Source: Bolinopsis microptera
Lineage: Eukaryota > Ctenophora > Tentaculata > Lobata > Bolinopsidae
Length of the DNA: 64,000 nucleotides
Direction: 5' to 3'
Assembly: GCF_026151205.1 (NCBI RefSeq)
Contig: NC_087077.1
Span: forward strand, 20,237,198 to 20,301,197
Shown: positions 34,291-45,860 of the stretch, piece by piece
How the letters are laid out: the number at the start of each line of letters is the position of its first letter
Numbering within the stretch: the stretch's first letter is position 1
Program-made: the position numbers and the translations under genes
The notes under the pieces: generated by a model
Seen by the model: the letters and a program-made list of their open reading frames with translations, nothing else
Databases searched by the model: none
What the model was told of the DNA's origin: nothing

Positions 34291-37200
34291 GTGCGTGGTT
34301 TAGATTATTGTTATTATTACCTGTAATATTCACTAGGTATTTGAAGTGGTGAGTGGTAGTTTTATATATATAATAGTCGGTTTTATCTGCACATAGTTGA
34401 TGAAACCCTGACGAAAATTGGAAAATCAGGCCGCGAAAAAACCTTTCTTGTAGCATGGTCAATGAAACAGCACTCATACTGTTGTTCTGGTCCGAAATAA
34501 TCATCGAAAAAAATCCTTTTTCTTGCACAACTTTGGGGGGGGGGGGGGGAATTTAATTTTTATTCACAAGGTAATACTTTATAATACGGGGACTAGATAC
34601 CAGATGATTAGGGTCTCACTAAGTTCATGAAAATAGTAGCCACTAATGATAGATACGACACACGCATATGAAGTTGAGTATAGAGTTAATATAAGGTTTG
34701 GTTTTTTAAATGAATAAGGGCGAGCGGGGGAGAGAGGGAGAGAGGGGGAGTGATAGAAAGAGAGACGGAATGGAGTGTTGTTTTAAAGGTGATACTGTAT
34801 GACATTTTCTCAGCTATGGCAATTGCATGAACACTCGGAGTGCTGTAGTGAAATCGTAAAAAACAGACCATGAGTCTCAATTAGCGACATTTCTGAGACT
34901 CAGAGATATTACCAGCTCTTACAGCTTACTAGCTACACGCTTAGCTATTTAAGACGGCCGCCAAAATCGCAGATTTTCAGACCCCTCCCCCCGTCCGGGT
35001 GTGTCCGAACTTTCAAAACCACCCCCGGATGTCCGGGTTTCCAGCTACTTTTAAGAGTACAAATCAAACCAACTCAAATTCATTGTTAATAAAATGAACA
35101 ATAATACATTTAGTGTCGAACAAGTTTAGCACAGTTACATTTAAGTACTTAATTTAAGTAGCCATCCAATCGAATAAGTTTTAAGGCAGTAGGAGAATAT
35201 GCGAGTTGTGTCTCGGCTCTCATGAGCTGCTTTCTTCAAAATACAGGGATCTAAACTTACAGAGTAATTAGTGTCAAAGAGTTGAAATAAATGGGACTTT
35301 TTCGTTAATTCTACCAAAATTTCTGGACGTCCAGATTTTCAGAAATCACCCCCTCCCTATTTGAGTTTTTGCCGGACGTCCTAATATATATTATAAGTAG
35401 ATGGCCCCTTATCAGATATTGATTGTCGATGTGCTTGACGGATGTTACTCGTCTAAATTTCTTCGAAGTAGCGCGCCGCTTTCTTTTCGAGGCAAGTGCT
35501 TCGAAGTAGCGCGCCGCTTTCTTTTCGAGGCAAGTGCTTCGAAGTAAAGCGCGTCGGGTCAGTCCATTAACCATGGACAATGCCGCCTTGTAATGTACAT
35601 CTTTTGCCTAAATTTGTTGTCAACTGTCAAATTTGTATGTCCTTTTTATTGATACATGAATATTGCTCTATCCAGAGCCCTTACGCTTGCAGTAGCGCGC
35701 CCGCAGTGGCGCGAAAGCACATGGTTAGGTGAAATACGAATAATTTATTGTAAGTAGGAAAATTTCTGATTCCCTTATGGGCTGCGAACTGCGAAGCCCC
35801 CTGATCCTCGATGTCAATCTTTCGCAGCTCGGTGAGGCCCAGTGGTGCATCTCGCCGATCTACCGAAGTGGTTGCGAGAAGAATTATTTGATGCGCGACC
35901 CAGTAGTGCATCACGCTACATGAACGAAGCCCCGTCTATTTGTAAAATAGTTGAGGTCGCAATGTGGGACAATATAATTGCATCTTATTTTCCATGTAAG
36001 ACTGAAAGTCTTCGAAATTTTTTAATTGATTTTGTGAAGTAGGAATGTTATCAATAAAATTAAATAACGTTTCCAGACTCCCGAACTTTGTAAGCGGAAT
36101 GTTAACTAATATGCTTATTCTATTTTTAATTTATTCATTAAGCATTCCGAATAGAAGTTATTGAATAGTTTATTGTGTTATTTTCTATTTCGCGTCGGTC
36201 TTTAGCACTTAACTTGCTCTATCCAGAGCCCTCTCGCTTGCAGTTGCGCGCGACCGCCGTCACGCAGTACGCGTAGAACTAGACTCATGGCTAGGTGAAG
36301 CACTTAACCAGCCTTCTTCGTGGGGTTTCCCAAAAAACGAACGTTATTATTTACCTGGGAACCCCAGGCTATTATATTTATGTTCATAATCAATAGAGGT
36401 TCGGCGGAATGACAGGCTGAGCGCCGCCCAGTAAGATGTTACTCGTCTAAATTTATTTAAAGTAGCGCGCGCCGCTTTCTTCTCTCCGCCCGAGGCAATT
36501 GATTCACAATGTCAATCGTTCTCAGCTCGGTGAGGCCCAGTGGTGCATATCGCCGATCTACCGAAGTGGTTGCGAGAAGAATTATTTGATTAGGTAGTGC
36601 GCCATCGACAGTGAGCCGCGCGTGCCGACTGTAGGATGGTTTTTTAGCGCTAATTTCGGCCAGCACAATTTTCTTCAAACAAATAGATATTGAGTATTCT
36701 TCCCGACCTCCAATTGCAACAAAAATTGGTAAGCTTACTCATAGACTTACAAGGAAAGTGTCCGAAAAATTTAAAGCATATCCAACCATCAGATTCAGAC
36801 ATTATGTTACAGCTAAAAGCAGCGTATTTTGCCCCATTTTGATCACTATATCAACTCCGATATCCACCAAATTTTTCGGACAGTTGTGAAAGCCCTATTG
36901 GAAGGTCGTCGCCAATTTCCAGAATGATCTCATTTAAGGCACTGGAGATATATCCGAATAATACGACAAAAATGGTCAAATTTGGACAAATTTGGTCAAA
37001 TTACGCGACTTTTACAGCTACTTTTGCTCCAAAAGCCGCGCACCATCAAATATGGCACCTAGGCGAAACTCACTGATCTTTCCAAAAAGGTATGACAAAT
37101 TTGGTATTGTGAAAATTCTCACAGTCTCTAGAAAACAGTGGTACACAAATTTTAAAAATCCGAGCAAGTTTATTTTTATCGTGCACCCCCTAATTTGATT

Positions 37201-37690
37201 GCCGGCCCAGTAGTGCATAGCGCTACAAGTACAACCGAGGCAAGTGCTACGAAGTAGCACGCGCCGGGCTAGTCCATTATTATTAACAATGGACAACTAC
37301 AAAACCATAAATGATTAAAACCAAAGTTACGTGATAATTTTTGGTCGAGCGAATTTGTAAGAGCCCAAAATATTCGACCAGGGGCAAGTGTTACCTGAGG
37401 ACCCCAGGCTATTATGTTCATTAACATAAAGATTTGGCGGAATGACAGGCTGAGCGCGGCCCAGTAAGGGCAAGTGCTACGAAGTAGCGCGCCCCGGGTC
37501 AGTCCATTAACAATTGACATGGGCAACGCGCGTGTAATATCACTAGCAGTGTCAGGACACTCAACTTCTGGCAAACCAAGAGCAAATAATAACCATTAAC
37601 ACCAGGGGCCATCCGTACATCACGTTGTCAAACAAGGGGGACGATGGGGGGCCGGTACGGGAAATAGGAGGGCCAGGGGGTTCAAATTCA
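34291..37690. other. Repeat-rich non-coding interval between PHD and AIG1-like genes (right arm)
   Basis: No gene is supported. A poly-G run lies at 34,534-34,550. Two composite copies of a repeat with CCCCAGGCTATTAT and GGCGGAATGACAGGCTGAGC lie at about 36,362-36,432 and 37,390-37,466, and GAAGTAGCGCG/CAGTCCATTAAC units at 35,465-35,575, 37,230-37,280 and 37,468-37,520. The block at 35,600-35,760 is absent from the left arm and carries another copy of the GCTCTATCCAGAGCCCT motif found at 36,217. ORFs 35,681-35,914 and 36,457-36,678 translate similar repeat DNA. Confidence 0.5.
36655..37200. other. Right-arm-only 0.55-kb segment
   Basis: This block, from CAGCACAATTTTCTTCAAAC to CCCCCTAATTTGATTGCC, has no match in the left arm. 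It contains two nearby, inverted copies of a short motif (AAGTGTCCGAAAAATTT at 36,755 and AAATTTTTCGGACAGTTGTG at 36,868). That could mark a small foldback element. No coding frame is convincing. Confidence 0.5.
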
Positions 37691-37743
37691 CCGACGGCCC
37701 TTTCAGCTTTAATTAGCTCTGCGCATTAACGCGTACAATTTGT

Positions 37744-37868
37744 ACTACAAAGAACGTAACATATCCACTTTATTCATGCTACCATAGAAACATATCCACT
37801 TTATTCATGCTACCATAGTAATATTTTCACTTTGTTCATGTTACCATAGTAACATTTTCACTTTGTTC
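37744..37868. repeat. About 31-bp X-box-containing repeat, about 4 copies
   Basis: Units of TTTCACTTTGTTCATG followed by TTACCATAGTAACA. The left equivalent at 19,340-19,430 is degraded. It lies 3' of the AIG1-like gene. Confidence 0.75.
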
Positions 37869-38043
37869 AGGTAACGTTGTGATGCAGACTGCAGACCTCT
37901 CAATCTCGCAACGACAAGCTTTAGCCGCGTGGGAGAAGGAGGAGGAAAGAAGGAAGAACGACGCCTTCCACTTCGACGGTTAAAGTACTCTCTCGCAAGC
38001 TTCACCTAGACACTAGCTTTAATTACCAGTCTTTACAGTTGTG

Positions 38044-38708
38044 GTCGTGGAACTGAACTGTAAAGTTGGCTAGTGTAATTATGGGACAGTAGAGAAAGTT
38101 TTGTTTACAGCAAGTTTTAGTGTTGATGGTGACTGTGGTAGTAGTAGTAGTGGTGTGTTACAGAGGTACTGTAGTAGTAAGTGCAGAAAGTGTCAGTGAT
38201 TCTAGGTTTCTAGGTTTATGTTGGTCTGTCCTTGTTTTTAACCTGTCCGTCCCCTTAGAATTTAAATTTATTTTGTTTGATTCATTATGGTCCACTTTGC
38301 GTTACCATAGTAACATTTCCACTTTGCTTTTTGTTACAGTTCAGTATTAAATTATGACACTAGTTGACTGTAGATTGTAAAAATGTTTCGTACCGTATTA
38401 GAGAAAAACAATGTATTCTGTTTAAAAAGAATTATTCAAACAGGAATGGTTCTAAAATCTAGAACTATTAGAACTAGAATCTAGAACTATTAGAATCTAG
38501 AATCTAGAACTATTAGAATCTAGAATCTACAAGCTAAAACTGAGCACAAAAAACAAACCTCTCAAAAAACACATCCACTCATAAGGCGAGGGGCACTATA
38601 AAACAGTGCAACACAAAGCAACAAATTAATCAATATCTCGAAATAACGCAATTAAACATCTCTATTAATTATATCAAAGTTTTAAATTAAAGTGTCCAAC
38701 TCACTCTG
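38044..38708. other. 3' flank of the AIG1-like gene
   Basis: It matches the left arm from about 18,200 to 19,140 but without the CAGTACCTCTG expansion. A short CTAGAACTATTAGAAT tandem repeat lies at 38,455-38,530. No clear polyadenylation signal close to the stop was seen. Confidence 0.5.
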
Positions 38709-40411
38709 TCAGTCCAACTTGGAGACAACAGAAGAAATGTTTTGAAGATAACCACTCAGAGCCAAACCCACTCTATAAAAAGCAACGTACACTACTATAC
38801 TCATGCCTGAGAACATGGCTTTACCGGCCCAATTCAACACCCCTAATATAGGATAAGCCCACACTCCCCCGGCCGCGTGGACCCATAACACCACCGCTAA
38901 ATACGTGGCGCAGAATAGTCCTGCTATGAAGTGACCCTCGAAGTGTCCGGGCTTATTGTGATGTACTACAGCAGCCTCTAGGAAGGTCCAGAGAACTACT
39001 GCGCTGTGTTTCTGATGGTTGAAGAAAGGTGTGACCACCTTGTCGAGGTGGGCTGGAAAGACCATGTCTCTATCGTAGATGTAGAGACCCCAGAACATGA
39101 GACTAACGAATACTGAGAGGGGTAGAATTATGATGTAGAATGCCTGGTCCCTGATTGGTTCCCACTTCTGCATGAGGTTGGAGTTGGCGAGTAGACCGCA
39201 CACCAGGTAGTAAGCTATCTGGATCATGGCGTTCCAATGTGTTAGAAACTTCCACCGTCCTAAGGGATAGGTGCTGGTTAGTCAACTGGTTCAGATTACT
39301 TATATTCAGTTCTTTAAGCTAAACTTGCTGAATTTTTAGTTGTGGTCAAATTTCGGTTAGAATTTTCTGTGAAGCAAACTTTCGCCCGCACCCATTGCCA
39401 AGAACTTGCCTAGAATTTCATTTAAAAAAGAATTATCTTGATTTAGGAGGTTTCCCTGGTTCCCAGTATTTTCCTAATGTCCAATGTGTGAAGTGTGATT
39501 TAATAACTGTCGGGATGTTACTATCCTGGTGTTACTGTGGCTACAGAGTGTCTTGTTTTCACCATGGTTACCCTGTCTGTATCCTGTATTCAGTGCTGCT
39601 ACTAAAGAGTTGGAATGTTGCCAACACTGGAACAACACTATTGTAACCATGGCTACTAACAATAGTTCCACACTCAATATTGTCAGGTCTCAGAGCTGTT
39701 TGTGACTGGCACTGTGCAATTGTTGGCGAGTGTATCAATAGCTCGTCAGGTAACGTCCGTCCTAATGACTCGCAACGCATGAGGTTGGAGTTGTGCTAGT
39801 TACCATGGTAACTAAGCGCAGTCTCCCCTTGTCACACCAGCAGTCTCCCCTTGTCACACCCCCAGTCTCCCCGCTACAATTTAAATCCACGCCCCGTTCC
39901 CCAACCAAAATACCCCGAATTAGATAAGTGTGAAAATTAACGCGAAAGAACCACGTCATTTAGAATTTACTAGCATTAGATATTAAGTTTCGTAGTGTTA
40001 CATAAAGTAAATTTACCTGGTGATGTAAAAAATAGGTTCTAAAATAAGCTCAGGTATTGTGGGGGGCACCTCAAATTTTTGGCAGAAATCAAAAGTTTGT
40101 TACCGCGGGGAAAATAGAAAATAGGGATTTTAATTGTTCTCATTAATTACATCTCATTATACATGTTAAGCACAGTTTGTGGGAAGGAAATGGCCGCGGT
40201 AAATTGGGATACAAACAACATCAAAGCGGTTAATATAATGGGAGTTTTATTGTATAACTAACTAAAACTAACTAAAACTAACTAAAACTAACTAAAACTA
40301 ACTAAAACTAACTAAAACTAACTAAAACTAACCTGCGAATGTCCTGTCCTCGTCACTGATCATAGGAAACTGGAACCTGTACCACACTACAAACACGTGG
40401 TAGAGGAACAT
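38709..40411 (-). CDS. AIG1/ADTRP-family membrane hydrolase, intact right-arm copy (2 exons)
   Basis: Exon 1 is 40,333-40,411 and exon 2 is 38,709-39,259. Their junction (GCA G / GA CGG) is in phase, with a GTTAGT donor and CCTTAG acceptor, giving 209 residues and a TGA stop. Family members AIG1 and ADTRP are multi-pass membrane threonine hydrolases that split fatty-acid esters of hydroxy fatty acids. The family's nucleophile Thr matches T33 in GRWKFLTHW, and its His lies in the FFNHQKH motif (H108/H111), after IYDRDMVFP. Hydrophobic segments lie near residues 3-13, 37-50, 66-88, 112-126, 137-157 and 176-197. A W(V)H..GGVWAYP motif is also typical. The length is slightly below the usual 220-240. 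The left arm has an ATG nine codons further upstream that an indel removes here, so the true start is probably at about 40,438. Confidence 0.88.
39260..40332 (-). other. Intron of the AIG1-like gene (right arm)
   Basis: Intron of 1,073 bases, GT-AG. Its donor side holds the 10-bp ACTAAAACTA array (40,255-40,332). The body has ATGGTTAC/GTAACCATGG palindromes at 39,560 and 39,640-39,660 and a GTCTCCCCTTGTCACACC repeat at 39,825-39,870. Several ORFs in the intron are on either strand and unsupported. Confidence 0.75.
40255..40332. repeat. 10-bp ACTAAAACTA array, 8 copies
   Basis: Perfect tandem units adjoining the exon-1 donor of the AIG1-like gene. The donor bases themselves (GTTAGT) form part of the last unit, so repeat slippage borders a splice site. 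Confidence 0.93.
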
Positions 40412-40441
40412 AGCTGTTGAACGGAATTTTCCACGCAATCC

Positions 40442-43384
40442 TTAAGCCTAACAAACAAGTAGTGCGGGTTTAATATTGTGTGGAACTAGGTTTTAACATT
40501 TTTATGATAATTATAGCACAATTAATAAATTAATCTTTATAAATATTCTAATTAATCAAAGTCATAACATGTCATTACATTAGATTTGGTTAAGCTTAAT
40601 TGTCAGTCCAATTCTGCGAGAGTTTAGGAATCAGTGAGATCGAGTCAAAACAGTCCGAAGAACTTCAAAAAATGAAAACGTTCTAAACAAAACAAACTAC
40701 GAAAACCCCCAGTATTAGAGGGAATTGAGGGGGTTTTCAGGGACTCTGAAACAAGTTAACAACATTTAGAGTTCTGAAGAAAACGAAATAAAGCTAAAAT
40801 GAAACGTGTACTAACTATAACAGAACATTAGTTACCATGGTAACATTAGTAGCACTGCTGTAGAGTTGTGCTAGTTACCATGGTAACATTAGTAGCACTG
40901 CTGTAGAGTCGTACTAGTAGTGAGACAGATAGACAGTCGCTTCCAGACAAGAAGACTGGCAGATGCTATCTATAGTTGTTTTAGTTACTAGATGCTGCAA
41001 GTCTGAACACTACAATAGAATACGGTAACACACAGGAATCAGGTTGCTATAGTTACAGGTCACAGACGCGGACGGAATATAATACGGACGCGGACGCGGA
41101 GTATAATAATAATAATACGGAGGGTTGTAGCGGGTAGCCCCGTTGTAACCCCTACAATGTATTATATCTATATTATTTATAAATAATAATGAAGGAGGTT
41201 TTGCAGGTTTTAACAGGAGTTTAACAACTTCTAGAACTTCATTGAAAGTGAAGAATAACCCACAGATGTCAAGGTAACTATGGCAACCTAGCACTTGTCA
41301 AGATATAGACCAAGAAGGTACCCTACACATGTGCTACTATAGATCTCACTACATGTATTAGGAGAACTCTTAGCTGGGTCACTTTCAGGGCGAGTGTAGA
41401 GATTGTACTAATTCCTTTGAGGATTCCTGACTTGCTACATAAGGGTATCTAGCCCTACAGGGTATCTCTGTTTTAGATTAGGATGCGCTGGCTAGTGGCA
41501 GGTAAGATATCAGGGTAACTATAACAACCTGGTACCAGGTAACTTGCTTACCTGGGACCAGGGTAACTATTGCAAAAATCACTGTACAAGCGTAACTCAT
41601 AGCAACCTGGTACCTACAGGAACATGGACCTATAACCTACAGGAACCCTGTAACATGGCGACCAGCACAATGTCAACTATAATTACTAATTATAACAAAG
41701 AGGGAGTTGGCGGGGTTAAGTGTAGGTACTAGGTTGCTATAGTTACTAGGTGTGTGCACACTGTTTAGTGATATAAATACACGTGATGTACTCCGTGTCA
41801 CAATAAAACTACACTCTTTTTACCCACAACTAAAGAAACAAACAAAACAATAAACAAATAAGAACTTAAAGACAACCAAAAACTAACAAATATACAACTT
41901 AAGTACTTGATCGGGTACAGCTGTTATATTACAAATATACCAATAATAACGAGGCAATTACAATATCATTACCCCAGCTAGCGCAATATCCAGTTTATAA
42001 ATAAGAGCAGAATTACGAAAATCTGGAATTGGGCAATACTGAGAATGAGCACTACTGAGCAATACTGGCATAACTGGCACTTACTGAGCACTATGAAGCA
42101 GGGTACTACTACAGCTGGGGAGGAGAATTAAAGCTGACAGCATCGTGAATTAACGGAACTAGCAACCACCCCTATCAAACATTGCACAAGTATTACAGGT
42201 AACATTACACAAGTATTACAGATAACATTACACATACCAAGTATTACTACCAATCCATCACTTCAAACACTAAATACTAAATTTACGTTTCCGGATTTAT
42301 CATTATAATACTAGTTTAAAACGGGCCCAGGTAGGACATTACAGAGCAGGCAGAACGCCTGCGGAGGCAGAATACCTGTTAACATGAGACACTGGGCAGT
42401 GCTAATCGCCGTACTAACGTGTGCAACTTCGGCGGGAGTAAACAAAAGATTACGCAGTAGCGTTTGATATGTAGACTATGCAAGTAATACTGTAATAGTG
42501 ACACTGCAGTAATGATGTAATAACACTACAGTAATAACACTGCAGCAGTGGACACTAGTAATGACACTGCAGTAGTGATGTAATAACACTGCAGTAGTGA
42601 CACTACAGTAGTGACACTAGTAGTGATGTAATAAGAGAGATGGGGGTGTTACGTAGACAACTACACGTACCGAGAGTACTACTAATAAAGTAGTACTAGT
42701 AACCCTTAATAAAGTACTAGTAGAACTAGTAGTAGTACTAGTCACAATACGCTACTAAATGTGAGCACATTACTTGTAATCCAATAAACACGTTACTAAT
42801 AAAACACAGAGAGAAGTGATCAGGTTAATCTAATGCTACCTTTACAAGACCTATTAATAATACTACAGTCTGTAAATGTGGTGATGTAATGTCAGGAAGT
42901 AATTGTAGGGGAAGTATGAACAGGAACCAAAGTAGCCAGACTTTTAATTAACGGGAAGTGAGATGTAGGAAGTGCAAGACAGGGAGGTGACATGATTTTA
43001 ATAGAGACGAAATAAGAAGCAGTGAAAATAAAAGAAGAAGGATTGAAATGAGAAGCACTATTGTAACCATGGCTAGAAATGAGAGAGATTAAGTGGGCCG
43101 TTAGCCCCCCCCCAACAAACACACACCACAACAATTCAGAACAAATAAGTTAATAGTACTTGAAAAGGAATCGCTAGTCGCACCACAGACAAGAAAAGTT
43201 ATGAATTTATCAGAGTTAACGGAGTTACTATTTGCACAATTATAATAATGGTAATACTTATAATCACAGTAATAATAACACTTAATAAGAACACTAATCA
43301 TATTACTTAATAATACACTAATAACTCCGAGTAAGACTTATATCCGAGAGACGCGAGGGGAGAGCGAATTAAACTACACACTTG
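40442..43384. other. Non-coding arm sequence upstream of the AIG1-like gene
   Basis: Collinear with 13,110-16,322 on the left, without the 0.59-kb left-only block. It includes duplicated AGTTACCATGGTAACATTAG X-box units at 40,830-40,895 and CTGCAGTAGTGACACTA-type repeats at 42,480-42,640. No gene is supported. Confidence 0.5.
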
Positions 43385-43565
43385 CCACATTTAACCCGTA
43401 CAATGCCACAATGACCAGTCACAATGCCACAATAACAGTCAACTGCCTGCCAATTAAACAACACAAAGTAAATAAGTTACTTCTTACATACAATGCCGCC
43501 AGCTATAACTCTTAGATACAATGCCGCCAGCTATAACTCTTAGATACAATGCCGCCAGCTATAAC
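43385..43565. repeat. Short arrays: 21-bp remnant and 27-bp unit in 3 copies
   Basis: At 43,385-43,445 are two to three diverged copies of the 21-bp unit that is twelve-fold on the left. At 43,489-43,565 the unit TACAATGCCGCCAGCTATAA plus CTCTTAGA is present three times, where the left arm has one copy (about 12,800-12,830). Expansion thus occurred on opposite arms in adjacent arrays. Confidence 0.85.
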
Positions 43566-44664
43566 TCAACCAGTACTGGATTAGAGCTAGCTGTAAAGTC
43601 GTTCTGTTGTAATATTTCTATTAATATCTTACTGTTCACTGTAATATCCACTATAATGTTCATTATAGTGGATATTACTGTTCACTGTAATATCCACTAT
43701 AAAGTATAATGTTCATTATAGTGGATATTTTGTTCACTGTATATCCACTATATGTTCATTATAGTGTCCATTATTTCACGATAATCGTTGCAATAAACTC
43801 CGGTTTAATAAAAACATCTTCTTTACAACTTATTTTATCTACCGCGTACACTCAAACAATGAATAAAGGAAATGTGTTTTTAGCTTATTCCGGGCCTATT
43901 TTGGTCCTCCACAGCAGTTCCTATTGAATATGTAAGGTATCTAAAGGTATCTAAGGTTTTTAAAAGTATAAACAATTGTTTTGATTTCCTGTTTGTACGA
44001 GCCAGACACCTTGGGTTTGGAGAACTTGTCACCATGGTAACTCGGGGAACTCGTTGCTTGGGTTCTAGTGAGTTCTATGGTGGATTTGAGACTTTTGGTG
44101 GGTTCCACTATTTCAATGAAAGTGCCGAAACTTTTTGAACAAGTACAAACTATACCGCAAAAGTAGATCTGTGTCGCAAGCAGTAAAGGTAACTGCCTGG
44201 TGACGGTGACTATGGTAACTGTAACGGTACTGTAACCGTCACCCTGGTAACTATGACACTATGACGGCTGACGGTTACTAGGTAACTGTGAACGGGGGCT
44301 CTGTATCCCAAACTCTAAGGAGGTTGACATTTTGACGTTCTGCGGAAAATTATGCGAGGCAACAGAAAGAGAGCTCCGAAAGTGAATATAACAAATCGTA
44401 CTGCTCTGACATTTTATAATTTAAAGCGAAACCCGGCTGTTACACCAATAAGTCGCCTCTACTATATATAACATCAAAAAACTGTTGGATTAATTATGCA
44501 CACTAATGGCCTCTCTCTGCTTCTTCTTTTGCAATTTAAAGCTTCATTTTCATAGACTAGTGATACATATTTCATACCATAACAGCAATATTATGACTAA
44601 CGAGGACTAACTGGGCGGTAATTACATGTTGGCGCATAGGAAAACTGATATTGTGTATTCTTAA
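43566..44664. other. Non-coding interval with palindromic repeats
   Basis: Contains the right-arm set of CACTATAATG/CATTATAGTG palindromes (43,640-43,780) and the X-box-like GTAACTGTAACGG cluster (44,200-44,290). Two short ORFs here follow repeat DNA. Confidence 0.5.
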
Positions 44665-44700
44665 GGGGGGGGGGGGGGGGGGGGGGGGTGGGGGGGGGGG
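44665..44700. repeat. Poly-G tract (24 G, T, 11 G)
   Basis: One of the longest G runs in the window. The left arm has no G tract at the matching place (about 11,610-11,640), so it is arm-specific or a consensus error. Confidence 0.95.
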
Positions 44701-44875
44701 TTCGCCAGTATTTTTATTAAACAAGACCGGCATTATTGGATACAACAAACACATGTTCTGAAAAATAATGGTCATTTCTTTAAATTTCGGTCCCATAATA
44801 ACGCCGGCAAAATGTATGTTTTGGGTTCGAAAAATACGGAGGGTTTGGCAGCCGAAAAAAGAAAGAAAAAATGAA

Positions 44876-45255
44876 TCTACTGAGTAAAGAATCTACTGAG
44901 TAAAGAATCTACTGAGTAAAGAATCTACTGAGTAAAGAATCTACTGAGTAAAGAATCTCTGAGTAAAGATTATAGTAAAGAATCTACTGAGTAAAGAATC
45001 TACTGAGTAAATAATTACTGAGAAAAGAATCTACTTTGTGTAAAGAATGACCCGACACTCAAAGTTGACAGAACTTTAAACTTGCAATCTTGACGGGGAT
45101 AAAGGACTGCAGTGTCAGCAGTGGACTGCAGTATAAAGGACTGCAGAGTCAGCAGTGGGACTGCAGTATAAAGGACTGCAGTGTCAGCAGTGGACTGCAG
45201 TATAACGGACTGCAGTGTCAGCAGTGGACTGCAGTATAAAGGACTGCAGTGTCAG
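44876..45255. repeat. Two adjacent arrays: 16-bp (about 10 copies) and 34-bp (about 4 copies)
   Basis: AATCTACTGAGTAAAG units lie at 44,876-45,045 and CTGCAGTGTCAGCAGTGGA-type units at 45,103-45,255. Both mirror left-arm arrays at 11,340-11,475 and 10,730-11,283, the latter with four times as many copies on the left. Confidence 0.9.
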
Positions 45256-45802
45256 GACAAAGCAGCCGAGTAGGAGTCGGCGGTGCGCTCCTACAAGGAT
45301 CGGCGGTGCTACTCCCTAAGTATAAGGGGTCGGTGGCAGAACAGATCAAATATCAATTTGCTTAATTTCGCAAGATGTCAGTTTATTAAATATGCACCAT
45401 TAACACTCCGTTTCAGCTCACTTTAAGTCGTGTGTTTTGGCGGATGGACCGCTTCACTCTGACTGTAGTGACCAATGCCATGGTAGCGGCCTGTTAGCGG
45501 CCTCTACTACACCGCTATCAGGCCGCTGAGACCTCTGAAGTGCCCTGGTAACAAGTTTGGTAACTAGAAGTTACTGGTTTGGTGACACGGCAAATGAAAC
45601 GGAGAGTTAGTTTACAACTTAATAACAACTCACCAAAGAAAGAGAAGGTTGTATAATGTTACAACAAAAGGTGAGGAGGGAGGAGAGGAGGCGAGGAAAA
45701 GAGGAGCCGGCTGCAGTCCTGTCAGATAGAGGAGGAGGGGAAAGTGGAGGCGGTCTGCAGTCACTAGTCTGTCAAGTGTCAGCTGTCACAGGAGCTGTGC
45801 GA

Positions 45803-45860
45803 CAGTGAGGGTATGTTGTGACAGCGAGCAGGAGCTCACTGTCACAACATACCCTCACTG
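45803..45860. other. 58-nt long hairpin (right-arm copy)
   Basis: Exact reverse-complement equivalent of 10,156-10,213, with the same 27-bp stem and a loop AGGA. Both arms keep the stem without change, though flanking arrays have diverged. Confidence 0.9.

Noticed and set aside
35681-36678. Coding gene from the QIILLATTSVDRR-type ORFs
   Set aside because: The similar translations come from a short DNA repeat occurring several times in both orientations, with stops and shifts in between.
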